NCBI RefSeq assembly: GCF_024436055.1
Contig: NZ_JANFNH010000061.1
Span: forward strand, 1 to 39,449
DNA from: Streptantibioticus rubrisoli
GTDB taxonomy: Bacteria; Actinomycetota; Actinomycetes; Streptomycetales; Streptomycetaceae
Length of the DNA: 39,449 bases
Direction of reading: 5' to 3'
The notes below the pieces were generated by a model. That model searched no databases. It was not told the origin of the DNA and was given only the letters and a program-made list of their open reading frames with translations. Positions 1 through 11,500 of this stretch are shown piece after piece. The position numbers and the translations under genes were made by a program. Each line of letters opens with the position of its first letter. Position 1 is the first letter of the stretch.

Positions 1-729
1 GGTAGCCATCCAGGCCTCGGAGGAGGAGGTTACGCCGCTGCTGGTCGAGGGCGTGAGCATCGCCGCGATCAACGGCCCCACATCTGTCGTCATCGCGGGC
101 GATGAGTCCGCAGTTATGGAGATCGCTGCGGGCTTTGAGTCGCAGGGCCGTAAGGCCAAGCGCCTGACCGTCAGCCACGCGTTCCATTCCCCGCACATGG
201 ACGGCATGCTGGACGCCTTCCACGAGGTGGCCGCCAGCCTCACCTACCAGGCCCCCCGCATCCCGATCGTCTCCACCCTCACCGGCGCCCTGGTCGCCCC
301 CGAGGAGATCCGCACCCCCGACTACTGGACCCGCCACGTGCGCCAGGCCGTTCGGTTCCTCGACGGCATCCGCGCCCTGGAGGCCGAGGGCGTCACGACG
401 TACATCGAACTGGGCCCGGACGGTGTGCTGTCGGCGATGGCGCAGGACTGCGTCACGCAATCCGGTGCCGCGACCTTCACCGCCGCACTGCGACGGGACC
501 GCTCCGAGCCCGAAACCGTGACTGCCGCGCTGGCCCGGGCGCACGTCAACGGCGTGCCCGTGGACTGGAAGCCGTACTTCACCGGCACCGGTGCCCGCCG
601 CGTCGACCTGCCCACGTATGCCTTCCAGCGTCAGCGCTACTGGCTGGAGAGCCCCACCTCACCGGCCCAGGGCACCCCGGCCATCGCCGACTCGGTGGAC
701 GCCCGCTTCTGGGAAGCCATCGAGCGCGA
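1..729 (+). repeat. AT repeat, M1 copy (partner 9829-10557)
   Basis: Nearly identical to the M3 AT at constant offset 9828. Two diverged patches (about 128-145 and 222-252) and scattered single changes interrupt it. Bases 1-127 are identical. Confidence 0.9.
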
Positions 730-2569
730 CGACTGGTCCTCCCTCGCGGCCGAGTTGGCCGTGGATGCGGATCAGCCGATGAGTGCCGTGGCGCCCGCGC
801 TGTCGGCGTGGCGTCGACAGCAGCGTGAGCGGTCGGCGGTGGACGGCTGGCGGTACCGGGTGACGTGGAAGCCGCTCACCGAGCGCCCCACGCAGGCACT
901 GACCGGAACCTGGCTGCTCGTGGTCCCTGCGAGCAAGGCCGACGACGAACTGGTCACCACCATCACCCAGACGCTGTCCACCAAGGGCGTCGACGTCCAA
1001 CACATCACCATCGACGCCGCCAACACCACCCGCTTCGAACTGGCAACACACCTCACCGAAGCCGAAACCGAAACCGCAGAAGCGAACGGCGTGCTGTCAC
1101 TGCTCGCCCTGGACGAGCCGAACGGCCTGACCGCTTCCGCCACTTTGGTGCAGGCACTGGATGACGCGGGTGTCTCCGGGGCCCTGTGGTGTGTGACGTC
1201 GGGTGCGGTGTCCACTCTGGCGTCCGACCGGCTGCGTGATGTCAATCAGGCGGCGGTCTGGGGCTTCGGCCGGGGTGTCGCACTGGAGTATCCGGAACGC
1301 TGGGGTGGCCTGGTCGACCTGCCCGAGGTGCTGGACGCGCGGGCTGCCGGGCGGCTGGTGGACGTACTGGCGGGCCTGGGCGGCGAGGACCAGGTGGCGG
1401 TGCGTGCCTCTGGTGTCTTCGGCCGCAGGTTGGTACGCGCCGGAGTTGGCGCGGTGTGCAGCACTGCCACATGGCAACCGCAGGGTACGGTGCTGGTCAC
1501 CGGCGGCACAGGTGCGTTGGGTGCCGAGGTCGCCCGCTGGCTGGTGGCCAACGGTGCCGAGCACGTCCTGCTCACCAGCCGACGAGGCATGGACGCCCCC
1601 GGAGCGGCCGAACTCCACGCCGAGTTGACCGCCACCGGAGCCCGGGTCACGATCGCGGCCTGCGACGCGGCCGACCGCCACGCCCTCGCCGAACTCCTCA
1701 CCACCATCCCGACCGAGCACCCACTGACCGCCGTACTGCACACCGCAGGCGTCCTGGACGACGGCGTCCTCGACGCGCTCACCCCCGAGCGCTTCGCCAC
1801 CGTGCTGCGCGCCAAGGCAGTCTCCGCCCACAACCTGCACGAACTCACCCGCGACCACGACCTCTCCGCCTTCGTGCTCTTCTCGTCCATGAGCGGCACC
1901 GTCGGTGGCGCCGGGCAGACCAACTACGCCGCTGCCAACGCCTACTTGGACGCGCTGGCCGAACAGCGCCGCGCCGACGGGCTGCCCGCGACCTCCATCG
2001 CCTGGGGGCCTTGGGCCGACGGCGGCATGGCTGCCGACGGTGTGCTCCAGCGGCGGCTACGGCGTGAAGGCATGCCGCCGATGGCACCGGCGTTGGCCAT
2101 CCGCGCCCTGACTCAGGCCATCGAGCACGGCGACGCGACAGTCACCGTCGCCGACATCGACTGGGACCTCTTCGTTCCCGCGATCACGGCGGCACGGCGC
2201 AGCAACCTGTTCGCGGAACTACGCAACACCGGATCTCTTCCGGAATCGGCGGCTGCGGCAGTCAGCCTCCGCAGCTCGGCCACCGAATCCACCTCGCTGG
2301 TCGAGCGGTTGGCCGGACTGACCGAGGCGGAACGCGACAAGGAATTGCTGGACTTGGTCCGCACGCAGGTCGCGGCGGTGCTCGGACACGACGGCGCGAA
2401 CGATGTCGAGGCGGGTCGTGCGTTCCGGGAACTCGGCTTCGACTCGCTGACCGCAGTCGAACTCCGTAACCGGCTCGGTGCTGCGACAGACCTGCGGCTC
2501 CCGGCGACATTGATCTACGACTACCCGACGGCTTCGGCTCTCGCGGCCTACCTGCGTGGAGAGTTGCTG
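2..2569 (+). other. Module M1 (partial): AT-KR-ACP, malonyl, B-type KR
   Basis: The module is truncated at the window start, so its KS and the AT catalytic Ser lie upstream. The AT carries HAFH at 176-187, the malonyl-CoA signature, and ends before the conserved YAFQRQRYW linker near 617. A dimerization-element-like helical segment (698-848, beginning DARFWEAIE) precedes the KR. The KR structural half starts at WRYRVTW near 846 and the catalytic half at 1484 (NADPH loop VTGGTGALG). LDD lies at 1754-1762, Ser at 1886-1888 and Tyr at 1925-1927, 13 residues apart as in active KRs. LDD marks B-type stereochemistry. There is no DH, so the predicted product is a beta-hydroxyl. The ACP spans about 2300-2569 with the phosphopantetheine Ser at 2444-2446. 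Confidence 0.93.
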
Positions 2570-5500
2570 GGCGCGGACACCGCTGCGAGCGGCGCGCTGT
2601 CGGGCGCCGTTGCCACGACGGCCGATGACGATCCGATCGTGATCGTGTCGATGAGCTGCCGCTTCCCCGGCGGCGTACGGTCGCCCGAGGAACTGTGGCG
2701 ACTGCTCGTCTCCGGCGAAGACGCCATTTCCGAGTTTCCGACCGACCGTGGCTGGGACGTCGAGTCGCTCTACGACTCGGACCCCGGCCAGGCCGGTAAG
2801 ACATACACCCGTGAAGGCGGTTTCCTTGGCGACGCTGCCCAGTTCGACGCGTCGTTCTTCGGGATCAGCCCGCGTGAGGCGCTGGCGATGGACCCGCAGC
2901 AGCGGCTGCTGCTGGAAACCTCATGGGAGGCCTTCGAGCGCGCGGGCATCGACCCCGACACCCTGCGCGGCAGCCAGGCCGGTGTCTTCATCGGCACCAA
3001 CGGCCAGGACTACCTCTCACTGCTGATGAAGGCCCCCGAGGGCCTTGAGGGCCACCTCGGCACGGGCAACGCGGCCAGCGTGGTCTCCGGGCGCATCGCT
3101 TACGTCTTCGGCCTCGAAGGCCCGGCTGTCACCGTCGACACCGCGTGCTCGTCCTCGCTGGTCGCGCTGCACTGGGCGGCACAGGCCATCCGTAACGGCG
3201 AATGCTCCCTCGCCCTGGTCGGCGGTGTGACCGTCATGACCACACCCGAGAACTTCGTTGACTTCAGCCGTCAGCGCGGCCTTGCGGCGGACGGGCGCAT
3301 CAAAGCCTTCGCTGCGGGTGCGGATGGTACGGGGTGGGGTGAGGGTGTTGGCATGCTGCTGGTGGAGCGGCTGTCGGACGCTCGTCGCAATGGCCACCCG
3401 GTGCTGGCGGTGGTGCGTGGTAGTGCCATCAACCAGGATGGTGCGAGTAACGGCCTTACGGCGCCTAATGGTCCGTCGCAGCAGCGGGTGATTCGGCAGG
3501 CGTTGGCGTCTGCTGGTCTTTCGGCTGTGGATGTGGACGCGGTGGAGGCGCACGGTACGGGTACCACGTTGGGTGATCCGATCGAGGCGCAGGCGTTGCT
3601 GGCCACGTATGGGCAGGATCGGGTCGGGGAGCGGCCGCTGTGGCTTGGTTCGATCAAGTCGAACATCGGTCATACGCAGGCGGCGGCTGGTGTGGCCGGT
3701 GTGATCAAGATGGTGTTGGCGATGCGGCATGGTGTGTTGCCGCGCACCCTGCATGTGGATGAGCCGACGCCGCATGTGGACTGGTCGACGGGTGCGGTCT
3801 CGCTGCTGACGGAGTCGGTGCCGTGGCCGGAGACCGGACAACCGCGCCGAGCCGGTGTGTCCTCGTTCGGTATCAGCGGTACCAACGCACACACGATCAT
3901 CGAGCAGGCCCCGGAACCGGACGACGACATCACGGCGGATGACGGTGTTGAGTTCCCCGTACTGCCGTATGTGCTCTCGGCAAAGAGCGAGGCAGGACTA
4001 CGGGAGCAGGCTGAGCGCCTCCACCTGCACATCTCCGCGCAGCCTGAACTGGCGTCGGTCGACATCGCGTACTCGCTAGCCGCCGGCCGCGCCGGGCTGG
4101 ATCGGCGTGCGGCTGTGGTCGCTGGTGACCGGGATGGGTTGCTGGGTGGGCTGGAGGCGCTGGCTGAGGGTCGTAGTGCCTCTGGTGTGGTTGAGGGTTC
4201 GCTGGTGGGTGGGAAGTTGGCGTTCCTGTTCACTGGTCAGGGCAGTCAGCGGCTGGGTATGGGTCGTGAGTTGTATGCGGCGTATCCGGTGTTCGCGGAT
4301 GCGTTGGATGCGGTGTGCGCGGTGCTGGATGGGCATCTTGAGCGGCCGTTGTATGACGTGGTGTTCGGGTCGGATGCCGGGTTGTTGGATCAGACGGTTT
4401 ACACGCAGCCTGCGTTGTTCGCGGTTGAGGTGGCGTTGTTCCGGTTGGTGGAGTCGTGGGGGCTGCGGCCTGACTTCCTGGCTGGGCACTCGATCGGTGA
4501 GCTGGCTGCGGCGCATGTGGCGGGTGTGTTGTCGCTGGATGATGCGTGTGCGTTGGTGGCGGCTCGTGGCCGTTTGATGCAGGAGCTGCCGTGCAGCGGT
4601 GGGGCGATGGTGGCGGTGCAGGCGTCCGAGGACGAGGTCGTCCCGCTGCTGGTTGGGGGCGTGAGCATTGCTGCGATCAATGGGCCGTCGTCGGTGGTGA
4701 TCGCGGGTGACGAGTCCGCCGTGTTGGAGATCGCTTCCGGTTTCGAGGCGCGGGGTCGTAAGACCAAGCGTCTGACCGTCAGCCATGCGTTCCATTCGCC
4801 GCGTATGGACGGCATGTTGGAGGCGTTCCGCGAGGTGGCCGCGGGCTTGTCGTATGAGGCGCCGCGGATTCCGATCGTCTCGAACCTCACCGGTGCTGTG
4901 GTCTGCGCCGAGGAGATCTGTGCCCCGGAGTTCTGGGTGCGCCATGTGCGTGAGGCGGTCCGGTTCCTCGATGGTATGCGGGTGTTGGAGGCCGAGGGTG
5001 TGGCGACGTTCGTCGAGCTCGGCCCGGATGGTGTGTTGTCGGCCATGGCGCAGGAGTGCGTCACGGTCGAGGACGCGGTGTTCGTTCCCGTGCTGCGTCG
5101 CGACCGGTCCGAGGCGGAGTCGCTGACCGCTGCCCTGGCCCATTCCTTCGTGCGTGGCATAGCCGTTGACTGGGCCTCCTTCTTCGCCGGAACCACGGCA
5201 CGCCGGGTGGATCTGCCCACGTATGCCTTCCAGCGGCAGCGCTTTTGGCCGGACGTTGCTGCTGTGACGAGCGGTGACCCGGAGTCGATCGGTTTGGGTG
5301 TTGCTGGTCATCCGTTGCTGGGTGCTGCGGTGGGGTTGGCTGGTAGTGGTGGTTTCCTGTTTACGGGTGTGTTGTCTGCTGGTTCGCGTGGGTGGGTTGC
5401 GGATCATGTGGTGTTGGGCTCGGTGTTGTTGCCGGGTACGGCGTTTGTGGAGTTGGCGGTTCATGCGGGTGCTGCGGTGGGGGTGGAGCGGCTTGAGGAG

Positions 5501-8500
5501 CTGACGTTGGAGGCGCCGTTGGTGCTTCCTTCCGGTGTGGGTGTGCGGTTGCAGTTGGTGGTGGAGGCTGCGGACGCGTCGGGGCGTCGGGGTTTTGCGG
5601 TGCATTCGCGGCGGCGTGATGCGGTGGCGGGTGAGCCGTGGGTGCGGCATGCCACGGGTGTGTTGGCTCCTGGTGTGGTGCCGGTTGGCGGGGATTTGGC
5701 GGTGTGGCCGCCGCAGGGTGCGGTGCCGGTTGCGGTTGATGGGTTGTATGGGGAGTTGGCGGAGGCTGGTCTGGCGTATGGGCCGGTCTTTCGTGGGCTT
5801 CGTGCGGTGTGGCGGCGGGATGGTGATCTGTTCGCCGAGGTCGCGTTGCCGCAGGAGGCGCGGGAGGAGGCGGGCGAGTACGGGCTGCACCCCGCACTGC
5901 TCGACGCCGCGCTCCACTCGCTTGGTCTGGCCCAGGACTCGGCGCAGTCGACCTCCGAAGCACTGTTGCCGTTCGCGTGGAGTGGTGTCTCGCTGTACGC
6001 GGTGGGGGCCTCGACGCTTCGGGTGCGGCTTTCCGAGCTGCGGCCGGGTGCGGTGTCGCTGCTGGTGGCTGATGGTTCCGGTCAGTTGGTGGCGTCCGTT
6101 GACTCGGTGGCGTTGCGTGCGGCTTCGGCTGAGCAGGTACGAGCCGCCGCCGGTGCCGGACATCATGAGTCACTCTTCCAGTTGGAGTGGACCCCGGTCC
6201 CGGCGCCCGCTGCTCGGGAGACGACACGCGACCAGTGGGCCGTCGTGGGCGGTCTGGAGGAGTGGGCGGACCTGGCCAAGGCCGTTGCCTCCGGGGCGTC
6301 GCCCGTTCCCGACAACGTACTGATCGACTGCGGCTCGCAGACGTCCGAGGCCTCCGCTGACGCGGTCCGGGGTGCTACGCATCGTGTGTTGGGTTTGCTC
6401 CAGGCGTGGTTGGCGGATGAGCGGTTCGCTGATTCGCGTTTGGTGTTGGTCACTCGGGGTGCTGTGGAGGCGGTTCCGGGTGAAGGGGTTCGGGATCTGG
6501 CGTTTGCGGCTGCGAGGGGGCTGTTCCGCTCGGCGCAGTCGGAGAACCCCGGCCGCCTGGTACTGCTCGACATCGACGAGAACGCGGTACCGCAGGATGC
6601 CCTGAACCTCCTGTCGCTGGACGAGCCGGAGTTGGCGGTGCGCGGTGGTGTGGTGCGTGCGCCACGTCTTGTACGTGTGCCGGTGAGCGGGGACGCGGAC
6701 GCGCCGGGTGTCTTCGATGGTGAGGGCACGGTGCTGGTCACCGGTGCCACGGGCACGCTGGGTGGTCTGGTCGCCCGGCACCTGGTGGTCGAGCACGGCG
6801 TTCGGCACCTGCTGCTGACCAGTCGGCGTGGGCTGGACGCTGATGGTGCAGCAGAACTGCTGGCGGAGCTGCGCGAGTTGGGTGCCCGGGCTGAGTTGGT
6901 GGCGTGTGATGTGGCTGACCGGGAGGCGTTGGCGGGTCTGCTGGGTTCGGTGCCGGTGGAGCGTCCGTTGGTGGGCGTGGTGCATGCCGCGGGTGTGTTG
7001 GATGACGGTGTGGTTTCGTCGTTGACGCCGGAGCGGGTGGACGGGGTGTTGCGTCCGAAGGTGGATGCGGCGCTGCATCTGCATGAGTTGACGCGGGATG
7101 CTGGTCTGCGGGCGTTTGTGTTGTTCTCTGGTGCGGCTGCGGCGTTCGGTGCTGCAGGGCAGGGGAGTTACGCGGCGGCGAACGCGTTCTTGGAGGCGTT
7201 GGCGCAGCGGCGGCGTGCGGAAGGTCTGCCTGCCACCGCGTTGGCGTGGGGCCTGTGGGCGCAGGCCAGCGGCATGACCGGCAGCCTGGACGAGGTGGAT
7301 CTGCGCCGCATCACACGCGGTGGTGTCGCCCCCTTGTCCTCCGACGAAGGCTTGGCGCTCTTCGATGCCGCTGGCGCGGTGGACCAGGCCGTCCTGCTAC
7401 CGATGCGGCTCGACCTCGCCGCGTTGCGCGCGGAGGCCGCGGCGACCGGTGTCGTACCGGCGCTGTTGCGTGGCCTGGTGCGGACGCCGATACGCCGTGC
7501 CGTTGCCGCAGATGGCGCGGCAGATGGCAACTCGCTGGCGCAGCGACTCGTCAGCATGGACCAGGACGAGCGGGACCGCACCCTGGTGGAACTGGTCTGC
7601 GTCCGGGTCGCGGCAGTGTTGGGTTACGCCGGACCGGAGGCAGTCGAAGCAGGCCGCGCCTTCAAGGAGTTGGGTTTTGACTCGCTGACGGCGGTGGAGC
7701 TGCGCAACGATCTGAAGACGGTCACGGGGCTGCGGCTTCCGGCTACGTTGGTCTTCGATTATCCGACTCCTGCGGACCTGGCCCGGTTCCTGCGCGATGA
7801 GCTGGTGGGCGCGGACGAGCCGCAGGCCGTTGTCGCGACGCGTCGTGATGTGTCGGCGTCGGTCGAGGATGACCTCATTGCGATTGTGGGGATGAGTTGT
7901 CGGTTCCCTGGTGGTGTGCAGTCGCCTGAGGATTTGTGGCAGTTGGTGCTGTCGGGTGGGGATGGGGTTTCCGGGTTCCCGGTGGATCGTGGCTGGGATC
8001 TGGAGCGGTTGTATCACCCGGATCCGGATCATGCGGGTACGTCGTACACGCGTGAGGGTGGGTTCTTGCATGGTGCGGGCGAGTTCGATCCGGGGTTCTT
8101 CGGGATTTCGCCGCGTGAGGCGTTGGCGATGGATCCGCAGCAGCGGTTGCTGCTGGAAACCTCGTGGGAGGCGTTCGAGCGGGCGGGTATCGACCCGGTG
8201 TCGATGCGGGGTAGCCGCACGGGTGTGTTCGCGGGGGTGATGTACCACGACTACCTCGCGGGCCTGGCGGAGTTCCCCGAAGGCGTTGAGGGCTATATCG
8301 GTACCGGTAACGCGGGCAGTATCGCCTCCGGCCGCGTCGCCTACACCCTCGGCCTCGAAGGCCCGGCCGTGACCGTCGACACGGCGTGCTCGTCCTCGTT
8401 GGTCGCGCTGCACTGGGCGATCCAAGCCCTTCGCCAGGGCGAGTGTTCGATGGCGTTGGCTGGTGGTGTGGCGGTGATGGCCACGCCGGAGACGTTCATT

Positions 8501-11500
8501 GACTTCAGCCGTCAGCGTGGGTTGTCGGTGGACGGCCGGTGCAAGTCGTTCGCCGAGGCGGCGGATGGTACGGGGTGGGGTGAGGGTGTTGGCATGCTGC
8601 TGGTGGAGCGGCTGTCCGATGCCCGCAGGAATGGTCACCCGGTGTTGGCGGTGGTGCGGGGTAGTGCGATCAACCAGGACGGTGCGAGCAACGGGCTGAC
8701 CGCGCCTAATGGCCCGTCGCAGCAGCGGGTGATCCGGCAGGCGTTGGCGTCCGCTGGCCTTTCGGCGTCCGAGGTTGACGCCGTGGAGGCGCACGGTACC
8801 GGTACCACGCTGGGTGATCCGATCGAGGCGCAGGCGCTGATCGCCACCTACGGGCAGGACCGTCCCGAGGGCCAGCCGCTCTACCTGGGTTCGATCAAGT
8901 CGAACATCGGCCATACCCAGGCGGCCGCGGGGGTGGCCGGTGTGATCAAGATGGTGATGGCGATGCGGCATGGTGTGCTGCCGCAGACCCTGCATGTGGA
9001 CGAGCCGTCGCGGAAGATCGAGTGGTCCCAGGGGGCTGTGTCACTGTTGACGCAGTCCCGGCCCTGGCCGCAGGCCAACCGGCCGCGCCGGGCGGGTGTG
9101 TCCTCGTTCGGTATCAGTGGTACCAACGCGCACACGATCATCGAACAGGCCCCCGAGACGGACATTCCGGCCACGCAGGCGGTCACTCCGCCGGTGGTGC
9201 CGGTGGTTCTGTCGGCCAAGGGTGGGGAGGCGTTGCGGGAGCAGGCCCGGCGGCTTCGCGTTCATGTGCTGGCTGATGGTGGTGCTGGGCTGGTTGATGT
9301 GGGTTTCTCGTTGGCGGTCGGTCGTGCGGTCTTTGAGGACCGTGCGGTGGTCGTCGCCCACGGCCGGGAGGAGTTGCTGGCCGGGCTGGAGGCTGTGGCC
9401 CAGGGCCGTGAGACGGCTGGTGTGGTCCAGGGTTCGCCGGTCGGTGGCAAGGTGGCGTTCCTGTTCACCGGGCAGGGCAGCCAGCGCATCGGAATGGGCC
9501 GCGAACTCTACGAGGCCTACCCCGTCTTCGCTGAGGCGCTGGACGCGGTGTGTGAGCGGTTTGAGATGCCGCTGCGGGATGTGATTTTCGGGGTTGATGG
9601 TGGCCTGCTGGATCAGACCGCCTACACCCAGCCCGCGCTGTTCGCGGTTGAGGTGGCGCTTTTCCGGCTCGTTGAGTCGTGGGGGCTGCGGCCGGACTTC
9701 CTGGCCGGGCATTCCATTGGCGAGTTGGCCGCTGCGCATGTGGCGGGTGTGTTGTCGCTGGATGACGCGTGTGCGTTGGTGGCGGCGCGTGGCCGCCTGA
9801 TGCAGGAACTCCCCGGCGGCGGCGCGATGGTAGCCATCCAGGCCTCGGAGGAGGAGGTTACGCCGCTGCTGGTCGAGGGCGTGAGCATCGCCGCGATCAA
9901 CGGCCCCACATCTGTCGTCATCGCGGGCGATGAGTCCGCAGTTATGGAGATCGCTTCTGGTTTTGAGGCGCAGGGCCGTAAGGCCAAGCGCCTGACCGTC
10001 AGCCACGCGTTCCATTCCCCGCACATGGACGGCATGCTGGACGCCTTCCATGAGGTGGCGGCGGGATTGTCGTTTGACGACCCCCGCATCCCGATCGTCT
10101 CCACCCTCACCGGCGCCCTGGTCGCCCCCGAGGAGATCCGCACCCCCGACTACTGGACCCGCCACGTGCGCCAGGCCGTCCGGTTCCTCGACGGCATCCG
10201 CGCCCTGGAGGCCGAGGGCGTCACGACGTACATCGAACTGGGCCCGGACGGCGTGCTGTCGGCAATGGCACAGGACTGCGTCACGCAATCCGGTGCCGCG
10301 ACCTTCACCGCCGCACTGCGACGGGACCGCTCCGAGCCCGAAACCGTGACTGCCGCCCTGGCTCAGGCGCACGTCAACGGCGTGTCCGTGCACTGGAAGT
10401 CGTACTTCACCGGCACCGGTGCCCGCCGCGTTGACCTACCCACGTATGCCTTCCAGCGTCAGCGCTACTGGCTGGAGAGCCCCACCTCACCGGCCCAGGC
10501 CACCCCGGCCATCGCCGACTCGGTGGACGCCCGCTTCTGGGAAGCCATCGAGCGCGAGGACCTGGCGTCTCTGGCTGCCACTCTCGACGTGGACACCGCA
10601 GAAGACAGCGCACTGGAAGCCGTGCTACCGGCGCTGTCGGCGTGGCGTCGACAGCAGCGTGAGCGGTCGGCGGTGGACGGCTGGCGGTACCGGGTGACGT
10701 GGAAGCCGCTCACCGAGCGCCCCACGCAGGCACTGACCGGAACCTGGCTGCTCGTCGTCCCCACGAGCAAGGCCGACGACGAACTGGTCACCACCATCAC
10801 CCAGGCCCTGTCCACCAAGGGCGTCGACGTCCAACACATCACCATCGACGCCGCCAACACCACCCGCTCCGAACTGGCAACACACGTCACCGAAGCCGAA
10901 ACCGAAACCGCAGAAGCGAACGGCGTGCTGTCACTGCTCGCCCTGGACGAGCCGACAGCCGTCGTGGCCACCGCGTTGCTGACGCAGGCGCTGGGCGACG
11001 CCGGAGTCGACGCACCGCTGTGGTGTGTGACGCGGGGCGCGGTGTGCGTGGGTCGCTCCGATCGGTTGGCCAGCGCTGATCAGGCCGCCGTCTGGGGGCT
11101 CGGCAGGGTTGCCGCGATGGAGTTGCCGGGGCGGTGGGGTGGTCTGGTGGACCTGCCCGAAACCCTGGACGAACGGACCGCGGGCCGTCTGGCCTCCGTG
11201 CTGGCGGGGATTGGCGACGAGGACCAGGTCGCGGTACGCCCGGCCGGAACCTTTGGCCGCAGGCTCGTCCGCGCCTCGCAGGACGGCGCCGAGGGCAACC
11301 CGTGGACGCCGACCGGTACGGTGCTGGTCACCGGCGGCACAGGTGCGTTGGGTGCCGAGGTCGCCCGCTGGCTGGTGGCCAACGGTGCCGAGCACGTCCT
11401 GCTCACCAGCCGACGAGGCATGGACGCCCCCGGAGCGGCCGAACTCCACGCCGAGTTGACCGCCACCGGAGCCCGGGTCACGATCGCGGCCTGCGACGCG

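Noticed and set aside
53-55. GTG at 53 as the start of PKS-1
   Set aside because: The frame is open from base 2 and the upstream codons match the AT of M3, so this is an internal codon of a truncated gene.
5309-7460. Enoylreductase or C-methyltransferase between DH and KR in M2, M5 or M7
   Set aside because: DH runs directly into the KR structural half, with no ER nucleotide-binding or methyltransferase motifs and no extra length.
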